Of a stretch of DNA of 64,000 nt, positions 11,019 through 19,740 are shown one piece after another. How positions within the stretch are numbered: position 1 is the first letter of the stretch; each line of letters begins with the position of its first letter. Origin of the DNA: Mangrovicoccus sp. HB161399. Lineage in GTDB: Bacteria > Pseudomonadota > Alphaproteobacteria > Rhodobacterales > Rhodobacteraceae. The position numbers and the translations under genes are program-made. The DNA is taken from contig NZ_JAATVU010000008.1 in assembly GCF_013184745.1 (NCBI RefSeq), forward strand, positions 62,001 through 126,000. The letters are read 5' to 3'. Under the pieces are notes generated by a model. It saw nothing but the letters and a program-made list of their open reading frames with translations, ran no database searches and had not been told where the DNA came from.

Positions 11019-11048
11019 GGCATCTCCGGAAGGCAGGGGAAAAGGACA

Positions 11049-11077
11049 CGGAGGCCCGGGACGGGCCCGGACCTCCG
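11049..11077 (-). terminator. Intercistronic hairpin between phosphatase and cytochrome genes
   Basis: Arms CGGAGG and CCTCCG enclose a second stem (CCGGG/CCCGG) with a five-base loop, 33 bp after the phosphatase stop codon. It may be a terminator, an attenuator or an mRNA-stabilising hairpin. There is no T-run. Confidence 0.45.
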
Positions 11078-11109
11078 CAGCATCGCGTCGCCGATCCGCT
11101 TGCGTGGGA

Positions 11110-12921
11110 TCAGTTGCCCGCCTGGGCCAGCGGCGGGAACGGGCCGATATAGCCGACATAGGCGCGGGCATCCGCGGCATCGGCCAGCTTGTCCTCGTCG
11201 GACTCGCCGTAGGGATGCTGAACGACGGCCATCAGGTAGCCGTGGCCGTTGATGTCCGGATACCAGTAGGGCGAGGTCGTCTCGGACCCGTAGGGGGTCG
11301 AGAAGATGCGGGTCAGCTCGCCGGTGCCGACATTCATCGCCCAGATGGCGTCGTTCTGGTGGCCCGAACCGGTATCCTCGCCGATCACCAGCGTGCCGTA
11401 GCCCGGCAGGTAGGTGATGTTGTCGGGATTGGCGATGCCGTCGATATCGCAGGTGTTCACCTCGGCCGCGGCACCGCACATGTTGTGTGTGGGATCGCAG
11501 GACGGGTCGGCGGCGGCAGCTGTCTGTTCGTCGGTCAGCGGCTTGCCCGCGACCAGGCCCTTCATCGTGGTCGCGGCGAAGCTGTCGTCGAGACCCAGCT
11601 CGTAGACCGCGCCGCAGCTGTTCTTGGACAGCTGGATGTCGTTTCGGCCGCCCCGATCGTACTTGTTGTCCTTCGCGCCGCTCTCCATGCCGTTGGAGAC
11701 TTCGGACATCGACAGGTAGAGCACGTGCTTGTCGGGGTTGTAGGTCGAGCCCTCCATCTTGCGGAACTCGGTGGTCGCGCCCATCATCGAGGCGAAGCGG
11801 CGGGTTTCGAGGCGCGAGGCCACGGCTTCCATGCCCGGCTTGACCTTCAGGCACTCGGCGGCGCCTTCGGCGTTGGAGCTCAGGAAGCCCTCGGGGCAGG
11901 TGCCGCCGGCATTGAACTCGGCAGTCTCGAAGATGTCGGAGAACTTGGTGCCCTTCTCGATCGCCGCCTGGATGGAGGCGTCGTCGGCATGGCCCAGATC
12001 GACCCAGTCCAGATCGGCGGCGCCGGCGCCTTCGGCCGAGGTCTGCACCCATTTGGCGGCATAGAGCGTTCCGGCCGAGAGGTCGCCCGCGGTGTCGGCG
12101 ACGAAGCGGAAGAGGCCGACATTGGTGCCGTCATCGGAAATGTAGGCGGTCTTGCCGTCGGGCATGACATTGGCCAGCTCGACCGCGACGCGGCCCATCG
12201 AGAAATGCTTCGACGCGGTGGCATCGCCCTCGTCCGAGATCGCGATCTCGGTCGGGTAGCCGTAGCGGTAGGGATTGTAGGCGGCGCGGAACTCGTCGAG
12301 CGTCATGGCCGACGGATCGAGCCCCTCGTAGCGCGCCATCGGGAAATCGTAGTCGTCGATGTCGTCAAGCGAGGCCGCGGCCTCGAGCGCGCGGGCGTCG
12401 GCCGGGTACTCCTCGCCGCCCAGATGCGTCTCCCAAGGGGTCACAGACCCGGCGCAGGGCACCCAGAGGCCGCCGAAGGCCGAAAAGTCGACCGGCTTGG
12501 TCGAGACCGCCGTGAGGTGGCCGTCGGCATCCTGCGCGAGCTCGCTGACATACATCGCGCCGGGCCGGGATTCGAAATGGGTGACCGAGTAGAGCTTGCC
12601 GCCCTTCGGGATCAGCGAGGTAAAGTCGGCGTCGGCCGAGATGTGCTCGGAGCCGTCAGCTGAGGTCACGACCTTGCCGTCCCGGCCGGTGAGCGCGGCG
12701 AAGGTGCCGGTGCCGATCCTGTCGCCCGAGCGGGCCAGCACGTGATAGGCGATCGGGTAGTCGGTGCCGTCGATGGTGACCGACTCGGCGGCGATGACCT
12801 GGCGCTTGGCGGCATCGTCGGAAGCGTAGGGAATTCCCTTGAACTGGATGTCGCCGGCATGGGCGGCAAAGGGGATCAGGGCGAGCGCGGTCATGCGCAG
12901 GAGCTGGCTACGAAGGGTCAT
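11110..12921 (-). CDS. PhoX-family (DUF839) secreted phosphatase-like protein
   Basis: Protein of 603 residues with a Sec-type signal peptide (MTLRSQLLRMTALALIPFAAHAG) and the beta-propeller sequence style of the PhoX/DUF839 family: NPYRYGYPTEI, YISDDGTNVGLFRFVAD, LYLSMSEVSNGM, and near the C-terminus ITYLPGYGTLVIGEDTGSGH. Family members are calcium/iron-dependent alkaline phosphatases that release phosphate from organic esters. Characterised PhoX proteins usually carry a Tat signal, whereas this one lacks a twin-arginine motif, so its cofactor loading or activity may differ. The start has a GAGGAA ribosome binding site. The cytochrome gene follows in the same direction. Confident on family, moderate on enzymatic activity. 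Confidence 0.82.
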   Translation of the reverse strand: MTLRSQLLRMTALALIPFAAHAGDIQFKGIPYASDDAAKRQVIAAESVTIDGTDYPIAYHVLARSGDRIGTGTFAALTGRDGKVVTSADGSEHISADADFTSLIPKGGKLYSVTHFESRPGAMYVSELAQDADGHLTAVSTKPVDFSAFGGLWVPCAGSVTPWETHLGGEEYPADARALEAAASLDDIDDYDFPMARYEGLDPSAMTLDEFRAAYNPYRYGYPTEIAISDEGDATASKHFSMGRVAVELANVMPDGKTAYISDDGTNVGLFRFVADTAGDLSAGTLYAAKWVQTSAEGAGAADLDWVDLGHADDASIQAAIEKGTKFSDIFETAEFNAGGTCPEGFLSSNAEGAAECLKVKPGMEAVASRLETRRFASMMGATTEFRKMEGSTYNPDKHVLYLSMSEVSNGMESGAKDNKYDRGGRNDIQLSKNSCGAVYELGLDDSFAATTMKGLVAGKPLTDEQTAAAADPSCDPTHNMCGAAAEVNTCDIDGIANPDNITYLPGYGTLVIGEDTGSGHQNDAIWAMNVGTGELTRIFSTPYGSETTSPYWYPDINGHGYLMAVVQHPYGESDEDKLADAADARAYVGYIGPFPPLAQAGN

Positions 12922-13185
12922 GGCTGGTTCCTCAGGTTGAGACCGGAACTTCGCTACGCCCGCGACAAGACGCTTTTGTGACGCTCAGCATTTCGTGAAC
13001 TGCATTTTCCGTCCGCTCCCCCCGCGCCGCCCCCTCCCCGGCCGCCCGCGGCCTGGTCCGGCGCAGCCCTGGCGCGGGAGGAAGACGGGCCGTTCATTTT
13101 GTGTGCAGAAGTTCTGCAAACCTTTTGACGACAGCTCTTTCAGACCACTTCAAATTCGAATGATTCATTTCAGGAGGCTGCTTCG

Positions 13186-13856
13186 ATCAGAACCCTTCCC
13201 CGCTTGTCGACCGTCCCGGTCGCTGTCCTTTCCCTGGCTGCCTGCGAAGACAGGCCCCGGCCGGGTCTTCCGGAAGCAAGACGGAAGAGGATCTGGCGCT
13301 CGGGCTCCAGACCCGCTCGCTCCGGGCCCAGAACAACCGCATCGTCGCCGGCAATGCCGTCCAGGACGCCGCGGCCGGGGCTTTCATCGCGGGCGGGCTT
13401 ACCGTGCTGCTCTGCGGCAGCCCCGGGGACGCGCTGCGCAAAGCCGCGATCGGCAATGCCGCCGCGAATTCCGCTTCCGTCCGGGCCAGGCAGAACGAGC
13501 GGAATGCCCAGACAAAGGAGACCGGCGGCAAGCTGCGCGGCCTGCAGGCCAACCTGAACTCTTCGACTGCCAAGCAGAATGCCGAGCTGAAGCAGATCCG
13601 CGGCCAGCAGGCCTCCTCCGCCATGTCCGAGCGGGACTGCCAGGCCCGGGCCGCCGCGTTCGGCTCGAACCGCAGCGCGGTGAACAGCAACTTGGAACGG
13701 ATGGACAGCAAGCTGTCCGGATCGAAGCCCGGCCTGCAGAAGGTCCCGCAGGACTCGGGCGTCAGCACCGCGGCCGCTCAGGATTCGCCCGTCTCGATGC
13801 AGACCCGCATCGCCGGCATGCAGTCCAAGACCGTGACTGTCCGCGGCAGCAGCTAG
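13186..13856 (+). pseudogene. Broken lipoprotein gene with glycine-rich and coiled-coil segments
   Basis: A strong AGGAGG lies at 13172-13177, but the frame that follows opens at ATC (13186), not a start codon. Its translation IRTLPRLSTVPVAVLSLAAC is a clear lipoprotein signal with lipobox Cys. Shortly after the Cys the frame must shift by one to keep coding for SSGSKTEEDLALGLQTRSLR, a hydrophobic glycine-rich segment (AAAGAFIAGGLTVLLCG) and a charged, Gln/Lys-rich helical stretch to the TAG at 13854. The type resembles small glycine-zipper outer-membrane lipoproteins found beside kinase/phosphatase genes. Loss of the start and a frameshift indicate a pseudogene; an alternative TTG at 13204 would still meet the frameshift. 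Confidence 0.6.
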
Positions 13857-13959
13857 ACCGGAACCCGCCATGATCCGCAGCCCCTCCATCCGGGCAGGCG
13901 CCGCGATGTGCGCGCTCGGCCATGACCGGGGATCCCGCCGCGCTCGTCGACCGCGGCCG

Positions 13960-14562
13960 CTGCAGCATGGTGGCGGGCGACTGCTGGTCTTCGCCTCGGA
14001 CGGGCTCGACACCCTGCCGCCCCCCGAGCTGCAGCAGGGGCAGCGGCTGAAACCCGCGGCCGCGGTGGAACATGTGCTCGAGGCGGTCGAGGCCAGGGGC
14101 GATCCGCGCCTAGACAACGTCACCGTCATCCTCTTCCGGCCCGACCCGGCCGCCCCGGGGCAGGCCAGCAGCTGGACGCGCGCCGGCCGCCGCGGGTTCC
14201 CCGGACCGCTGCTGGGCTGGACGCCCTCGGCGCGGCAGCCGGCCGGGCTGGGGCTGCTGGCGCTGGTGGCGTACTTCGGCGCGATGCTGGCCCTGCGCCC
14301 GGCCGCGCCGCCGCCTCCCGCGGAGGCCCCTGCCGGGCAGGCCCCGGTCGCCGAAAGCGTCCGCGGCGACATCCGCAGCGAACCGGTGCCCGAAGCCCCC
14401 CGCACCGGGACCTGCGCCGGCACCGCCATCCGGCCAGCCGGATGCCGCCGTCCCGCCTTCTCGTGCCCCCGATCCATCCGGCGCGCCCGGCGGCGCGGCG
14501 CAGTAGCCCGGTGCGCGCGATGCAGGGACAGCCCTTGCCGGGAGCCGAACTTGGCAGGCTGA
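13960..14562 (+). pseudogene. Remnant of PP2C-type Ser/Thr phosphatase (C-terminal part)
   Basis: Only the last part of a PP2C fold survives: GRLLVFASDGLDTL is the late Asp-Gly motif and VEARGDPRLDNVTVILFRP is the C-terminal metal-binding DN motif. A membrane segment (GLGLLALVAYFGAMLAL) and an Ala/Pro-rich tail follow. The N-terminal metal-binding motifs are absent: the preceding 100 bp are Arg-rich nonsense, so a deletion joined the lipoprotein gene to this fragment. Such phosphatases reverse Ser/Thr phosphorylation by a partner kinase, whose remnant lies immediately downstream. Confidence 0.7.
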
Positions 14563-14917
14563 GGGTCGAGAAGAACCTCGGCGCAGGCGGATTCGGCAGG
14601 AGCGACCTGGCGGAGCGCCGCGCCGACGGCGGGCTGAGCTGCCTCGGCGGCCAGAAGAAGATGTTTGCCCGGGCACTGGAGGAATTCGGCAAGAAGGCCA
14701 ACCTGCTCCAGAGGCTGCCCACCCATCCCAACCAGCTGCACGTGCCGGAGCTGTTCCGCCGCAACGACACCTCCTGCAACGTCACGGAATTCATCGGCCG
14801 CGAGGCGCTGCCTGCCTGGATCGGCCAGCACCGCCGCGACGGGCGCGCCCCGCCCGATCCCATGGCCAGCGAGATCGCCGCCGACGTGGCCGCGGGGCTG
14901 GCCGTGGTCAATGGCAG
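14520..14917 (+). pseudogene. Remnant of Hanks-type Ser/Thr kinase (N-lobe), cut by IS scar
   Basis: Starts MQGQPLPGAELGRLRVEKNL with an intact glycine-rich loop (GAGGFG) and runs to ADVAAGLAVVNGRGLVV, the helix immediately before the catalytic HRD loop. There the sequence turns into the left inverted repeat of an IS5-type remnant. The catalytic loop, DFG and C-lobe are missing. The vWA-like fragment beyond the insertion may be the C-terminal half of the same kinase gene, as in PpkA-type kinases of type VI secretion loci (inference). Confidence 0.7.
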
Positions 14918-15424
14918 GGGCCTTGTTGTGCAAATGCGGCTGGGGATTCACGACGCGAATCCAGCATGATAGTTGGCGGCCACGAGCAGACCGGCGAAGA
15001 CCACGCACAAGACCACCGACGGCGCCTATGACACCCGCGCCTGCCAATGACGCCATCGCTGCCCGAGGTGCGGCGGCGGTCATTCCGCCGAGGCGGACTG
15101 CGAGGTCCTGGAAGCCGGACACGGCCGGAGCCGGGGCACGCAACGAGATCCTGCGGGCATCGAAGCACCTGGGTCGGGCGCTCTGGCGGAACTGGTGCGG
15201 GTACCACCGGCGCAGCAGGGTCGAAACGAAAATGAACTGCGCGAAGCTGCGCGGCCAGCAGCTGATGTCCCGGGATTTCGGCCGCAAGGGGGCGGAGGTC
15301 CAGATCCGTGCGGCGGTCATGAACCGCGTCACGGCCCTTGGCATCCCGGTCACCGTGGCCCTGGGACAAGTGTGTCCGGGGAAAGGGGAACTGCGGTCAC
15401 CAGCTCATTTGCGCAGCAGCGCCC
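14918..15424 (+). mobile_element. Internally deleted IS5-family insertion sequence
   Basis: Imperfect terminal inverted repeats bound the element: GGGCCTTGTTGTGCAAATG at 14918-14936 and CATTTGCGCAGCAGCGCCC at 15406-15424, whose reverse complement matches the left end except for a few positions. At about 507 bp it is far shorter than a complete IS5-type element. Between the ends only the C-terminal part of the transposase remains. It interrupts the kinase/vWA pseudogene. Target duplication is not evident, in keeping with loss of flanking DNA. Confidence 0.78.
15004..15405 (+). pseudogene. IS5-family transposase, C-terminal fragment
   Basis: TDGAYDTRAC, AVIPPRRTARSWKPDT, GRALWRNWCGYHRRSRVETK and ALGIPVT are the conserved end of IS5-group DDE transposases; the YHRRSRVETK segment contains the catalytic Glu. 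A one-base frameshift lies near 15045 (DTRAC then NDAIAARG), and the N-terminal two thirds of the gene are missing. Non-functional. Confidence 0.82.
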
Positions 15425-16291
15425 TTATGACATGCTGTTCGTCGTGCTGGTCACCGATGCCGGACCGCGCGGCGCCGACGGTCCGCCGGGCGGCACCGGG
15501 CCGGAACCGGCCGGAATCGCGGCGATCGCAATGGAACGGGCCGAAGCGGCCTGCGCTGTGCTGCACCTGAAGACGGCGGCCGGGGCGGCCGGCCATGCCG
15601 GGGCCTAACCGGGAGCTGGCGCGGCGCCCGAACGAGGGGTCGCTCTGCTTCCCGGTGGGGACGGCACGCCCGGCGCCCATGCCGCTGCCGCCGGGGCGCT
15701 GTCGGACGCGATCATCGCCCAGGTCTCCGGTTTCGACAGTGCCGCGCCCGCCGGGGCGGGGCGCAAGATGCAGCTGGCCTATCTCGGCCGGCTGCGCGGC
15801 GCGGACGCCCCGGATGCTGTCGAGTGCCATGTGGCCGACCGGGACTTCGCCCGCCCCGACCTGAAGCCGGTATCGATCCGGCTGCTGGTCGACAAGGCGC
15901 GGCCGAGCGGCCTGGAGACCGCGCTGGCCCGGATCGCCGAACGGGCCCGATCCCCCCGGACAGCATATTCCCGCAGCAGGCCGCGGCCTCCGACGCAATG
16001 AGCCGGACCCCCGACGCGGCGGCCGCCCTGCTGGGGGAAGCGCTGGCCGTTGCGGTGCTGCTGGCGGAATGCCCGGAGGACCTGCCCTGCCGCTCGCGCA
16101 TCATCGCGGTCACCCGGAGCGGCTGGATCAGCATGTCCTTCTCCGAGCAGCAGCTGATCGCCAACGCGCAGCACGACAAGCTGGAGCGCTGCCGCCGCCG
16201 CAACTCCGCCACCGACCAGCGGGCCGACATCGACGGATCGGGCAACGGCAATGCGATGGTCTGTCCGATGCGGCTCGGCGACCTGCCCTGA
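15425..16291 (+). pseudogene. Remnant of vWA-domain protein of PpkA type
   Basis: Three frames must be joined: MLFVVLVTDAGPRGADGP to a TAA at 15606; MQLAYLGRLRGADAPDAVE to DKARPSGLETALARIAE; then AMSRTPDAAAALLGEALAV to CPMRLGDLP ending with TGA at 16289. The first piece is the end of a von Willebrand A fold. The remainder resembles the C-terminal region of the vWA proteins that accompany or are fused to PpkA kinases. At least one stop and two frame changes make it non-functional. It ends 6 bp from the convergent TetR gene. Confidence 0.62.
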
Positions 16292-16297
16292 CGGCGG

Positions 16298-16894
16298 CTA
16301 GGCGGATCCCGGCCCGGCCGCCAGCGCGGCCAGCCCGGCAAGGAAGACCTTCAGATGGCGGCGCAGCGCGGCCTCGCGCCCGGGCTCCGGCCCCGAGGTG
16401 ATCAGCGCCGGATGCAGGAAGGCCGCCATCGAGTCTTCCAGCATCTCCGCCTCGTCGCGCCCGCCGAGGCCGGCCTCGGCCAGAAGCTCCGCCAGCGCGG
16501 CAGTCATCAGCTCCAGATGCGCCCGGACCACCGGCCGGTCGCCGGTCGTGGCTGCCATGAAGCCGTAGAACACCTCCGGATCGGATTTCGCCCGCGCGCT
16601 CTTGAGGCGGTAGCGCTCCAGGAACCAGGCTTCGATCCGCGCCTCCGCCGGTCCCGGTCCCGCGCCGGCCGCCGCCATGCGCAGGCGCGCCTCGGCCAGC
16701 CAGTTTCCCGTGACGGCGTCCAGGAGCGCCGCCTTGTTGCTGAAATGCGCGTAGAGCGCGGCATGGCTGACCCCCATGTCCCGCGCGACATCCGCCAGCC
16801 GCAGCTTGGCGAAGCCATGCGTCCGGATGCGCTCGACTGCGATGTCGAGCGCGCGCTGGCGGGCCGCTTCCGGCGTCAGTCCTGTCCTCGGCAC
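16298..16894 (-). CDS. TetR/AcrR-family transcriptional repressor
   Basis: Protein of 198 residues with an N-terminal TetR helix-turn-helix (about residues 12-58: ALDIAVERIRTHGFAKLRLADVARDMGVSHAAL and YAHFSNKAALLDAV) and a variable ligand-binding C-terminal domain. It is divergent from a major facilitator efflux gene across 202 bp, the usual arrangement in which the repressor senses a pump substrate and controls both genes. A candidate operator lies in that gap. Ligand unknown. The gene ends 6 bp from the vWA remnant and is intact despite the decayed surroundings. Confidence 0.9.
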   Translation of the reverse strand: MPRTGLTPEAARQRALDIAVERIRTHGFAKLRLADVARDMGVSHAALYAHFSNKAALLDAVTGNWLAEARLRMAAAGAGPGPAEARIEAWFLERYRLKSARAKSDPEVFYGFMAATTGDRPVVRAHLELMTAALAELLAEAGLGGRDEAEMLEDSMAAFLHPALITSGPEPGREAALRRHLKVFLAGLAALAAGPGSA

Positions 16895-16927
16895 CTCGCT
16901 CCTCCTTGACGCTCCGGTCGCGACGGG

Positions 16928-16949
16928 TTACAGAATCGTGAAAATGTAA
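16928..16949. promoter_or_regulatory. Candidate TetR operator, TTACA-N12-TGTAA
   Basis: Inverted repeat in the gap between the divergent TetR and MFS genes, in the only locally A+T-rich patch. Position and symmetry fit a TetR operator; there is no second copy to support it. Confidence 0.4.
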
Positions 16950-17096
16950 TCAAGTGCCCGCAGGCTCCGGTTCCGACAGATTGGACCGGCTGCGGGCTTT
17001 CCAATGCCGACATCCCCGCAAGGCCCCGCACCGGCGCATGACGCCCGGCGCCGCAGGCGGCATCGCGGGGGCGCCGTCCAACCAAGAGACCGTACC

Positions 17097-18293
17097 ATGC
17101 TGACCCTGATCAAGGATCCCCGGGCCATCGCGCTGCTGCTGGCCGCTTCGCTGACGATCCTGTCCAACAGCCTGATCAGCCCCGCCCTGCCGGGCATCGA
17201 GGCGCGCTTCGCCGGCGAGGAGGATGCCGCGCTGCTGACCCGGCTGCTGGTGACCGCGCCGTCGCTGATGGTGGCGATCCTTGCGCCCTTCGCGGGCGCC
17301 ATGGCCGACCGCTTCGGCCGCCGCCCGCAGCTGCTGATCGGCGTGGCGCTCTTCGCCATCGCCGGCACCGCCGGGCTCTACCTGCCCTCTCTGCACTACG
17401 TCCTGGCAAGCCGGCTGTTGCTCGGCGTCTCGGTCGCGATGATCATGACGGCCCAGACCGCGCTGATCGGCGACTATTTCTCCGGCCAGGCGCGCGGCGC
17501 CTTCATGGGGCTGCAGATCGCCGCGACCAATTTCGGCGGGCTGATCTTCCTCGTGCTGGCCGGATGGCTGGCGGCGCTGTCTCCGCTCGGGCCGTTCGTG
17601 ATCTACGGGATCGCGCTGGTCTACCTGCCCGTCATGCTGCTGGCGCTGAAGCGTCCCGGCGAGGCCGCGGCCGGACCGCACCATGCCGTCGCCGACGGCG
17701 AGGCGGGCTGGATCGCCACGCTTGCGCTGGTCGTGCTGCTGGCGGGCATGTGCTTCGTCTGCTTCTACCTGCTGCCGACCCAGGCACCCTATTTCCTCGC
17801 CACGCTGGGCCATCCCGAGCCGCAGGCGGCAGGTGTGCTGATGGGCTCGATGACCCTTGCGGGCGGCATCGTCTCGCTGTTCTTCGCCCGGATCCGCATG
17901 CGGCTGGGCCGTGCGGGAACGCCGGCGCTGGGATTCCTGTTCTTCGCCAGCGGGTTCCTGCTCTTCTCGCAGGCTTCCGGGCTGGGCCTGGCGCTGGTCG
18001 GCAGCGCCTTCATCGGCGCGGGCGGCGGCATGCTGATGCCGACCTTCCTGGGCCTCGCGGTCGAGGTGGCGCCGGCTCACCGGCGCGGCCTGGCCGCGGG
18101 TGCCATCACCACCAGCGTCTTCACCGGCCAGTTCCTGTCGCCCTTCGCCTCGACGCCGCTGATCACCTCCCTGGGCTATCCGGCGACATTCGCCCTGACC
18201 GGCGGGCTGCTGATCCTGTTGGCCCTGGTCGCACTGGCCGGGCTCCGCCCGCGCCGGGGCGCGGCGGCAGAGCCGATCCAACTGGCAGCCTGA
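17097..18293 (+). CDS. Major facilitator superfamily efflux transporter
   Basis: Inner-membrane proton-driven exporter of 398 residues with about 12 hydrophobic segments. The loop between segments 2 and 3 carries the MFS signature (GAMADRFGRRPQ), and PALPGIEARF in the first periplasmic loop fits drug-resistance or sugar-efflux branches. The ATG at 17097 is preferred over the longer frame from 17004 because it starts directly before the first membrane segment, has AAGAGA upstream, and the extra residues are Arg-rich and non-membrane. It is divergent from the TetR gene, so probably induced by its own substrate. A strong hairpin 28 bp after the stop ends the unit. Confidence 0.9.
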   Translation: MLTLIKDPRAIALLLAASLTILSNSLISPALPGIEARFAGEEDAALLTRLLVTAPSLMVAILAPFAGAMADRFGRRPQLLIGVALFAIAGTAGLYLPSLHYVLASRLLLGVSVAMIMTAQTALIGDYFSGQARGAFMGLQIAATNFGGLIFLVLAGWLAALSPLGPFVIYGIALVYLPVMLLALKRPGEAAAGPHHAVADGEAGWIATLALVVLLAGMCFVCFYLLPTQAPYFLATLGHPEPQAAGVLMGSMTLAGGIVSLFFARIRMRLGRAGTPALGFLFFASGFLLFSQASGLGLALVGSAFIGAGGGMLMPTFLGLAVEVAPAHRRGLAAGAITTSVFTGQFLSPFASTPLITSLGYPATFALTGGLLILLALVALAGLRPRRGAAAEPIQLAA

Positions 18294-18321
18294 CCGTCCG
18301 GGCCGGCCCAAGCGCAAGTCC

Positions 18322-18370
18322 GGTCCCTGCATCCATCCGGCACACGCGGTTCCGGACGGGTGCAGGGACC
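18322..18370 (+). terminator. Long hairpin after the MFS gene
   Basis: Arms GGTCCCTGCATCCATCCGG (18322-18340) and CCGGACGGGTGCAGGGACC (18352-18370) pair over 19 positions with two non-Watson-Crick pairs around an 11-base loop. The outer ten pairs are perfect. No T-run follows, but position after the stop codon supports a terminator. Confidence 0.5.
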
Positions 18371-19700
18371 GCGAATTCGTCCCGGACGGCACCTTGGCAC
18401 GGTCCGCCAGTGAGGTCGCCGCGCGAAAGAACGCGGCGGCAGCGCCGGCCCGGGCATCCCGCCGATCCGCGAGCTCATTTCGACGCGGTGCCTGCCTGTG
18501 CCAGCCGCCATCTCCGACCCTGCCCGATGCCTGGGCGGGACTGGCCGCGGCCGGGAATTCGCATTGGCACAGTCCCGGCCGCGGAGCACCGGTCCAGCAT
18601 GGACATGCGCGCCGCAGGACACCGGCAGAGACCGATCCGCCCTGCCCCCCGTGCAGCCGCACCGCTGACAGCTCCGGCCTACCCAAGAACATCCTGGCCG
18701 CCGCCAATGGCTTCGTGCCCCAGCGCGCCGGAGGGCGTTGTTCCATTCCATATGGACCGGCTGGCCGCGACCCTAGCCCGGGCATTGACCTGCACGAGAC
18801 GTTTGACGCGGTCCTTCTTCTGCGTGCCCAGCTCCGCAAGCCAATCAAGACACGGGCTGAGGACGGACGGGCGCTGGGGGGACGGCCTCCCAGCGCCTTT
18901 TCCGCGCCGCCGCTCCATGGCGGCAAGCGACACCGCCCGGCGCCTGCCCGCGCAGCCTCGACCGCAGCCCCCGGCGCAGGTCGTCACCAGCTTCGGCGGC
19001 AACCATGGAGTCGTCCGGATTTTCCGCCGCTTCCCCGTCCGGGCGGACCGTATCGGCGGCGGAACCCCGCAATGGCCCGCCTCCCGCCGCAGTTAAGCCT
19101 GAGGATCCGGCGCTCCGCGAATGGAAGTTCCTGACGCGCTGCCGCAAGGAGCGGAACGCCATGGACCGCGGCGGTCCCTTGCCCTGTCCGTGGTGCATAA
19201 CCCCGTCAGCTGCTCGATGACCTTGCCACCGCCCGTAGCTCCCTGCGCATCTCCGGCGGCCGCGACATGCTGGTGATCGGCCGCGCCCCCTTCGCCAGCC
19301 TGCCCGGCAGGGTCGGAACGCGGCTGGCTCCGCTTGGCCACGTCCAGCGGACAAACCAGACTGGCACGTTCCGGACTCTGCCCAGACCGGCCCTGCGCGG
19401 CGGCTAGCTGATCGCCGCGCCCGGAACCAGCCAGCCGCTGGCCGACCTGAAATGGTCCCCCACGGTCTCCAACTCCTCTCCAGCGGAGCGGCTGGCGGCC
19501 TCCCCGGCGCCCGGGTCCGGCATCGAGCCGCTCGGCGCGCCAGGAATCCAGCCGGGAGCGCCGAGACGGTCCAGGGCGCAAGAACCTGGAGGCGTCGCGC
19601 GCGGCCGCCCGGCAGCTCATTCTCGTCGTCCCCGGCGGCCCATGCGGTCCCGCCCCGGACAGGGGCGGACAAGCCGCAGCCTAATCAACGGCACCCGCTT
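18371..19700. other. 1.3 kb without a supportable gene
   Basis: Overlapping open frames on both strands are Arg/Pro/Ala-rich and match no family I know. No tRNA, IS end or repeat is visible. A 70-residue plus-strand frame ending near 19220 (KFLTRCRKERNAMDRGG) and the stretch RDMLVIGRAPFASLPG near 19265 look somewhat protein-like but are interrupted. Probably eroded sequence. Confidence 0.45.
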
Positions 19701-19733
19701 CCTGCGCGGCCAGCACCGGACCGGCCGCGCAGG
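19701..19733 (-). terminator. Hairpin terminating the leftward dioxygenase operon
   Basis: Perfect 11-bp stem (CCTGCGCGGCC with GGCCGCGCAGG) and 11-base loop, starting 8 bp after the stop codon of the dioxygenase beta subunit gene. There is no T-tract, which is common for hairpins in such G+C-rich genomes. Confidence 0.55.
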
Positions 19734-19740
19734 ACACGGA

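Noticed and set aside
12966-12983. Pho-box-like pair (CGTCACA-N4-CGTCTTG, minus strand) upstream of the PhoX-type gene
   Set aside because: Attractive by function, but the two repeats match the TGTCA core poorly and only two units are present. Not reported as a site.
13404-13856. Short open frame starting at GTG 13404 as an intact small gene
   Set aside because: Protein-like sequence continues upstream of the GTG to a lipoprotein signal in another frame, so it is the 3' part of a frameshifted gene rather than a complete one.
18371-19700. Several open frames of 100-270 codons on both strands
   Set aside because: They overlap one another, lack ribosome binding sites and have Arg/Pro-rich composition. 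None resembles a known family.
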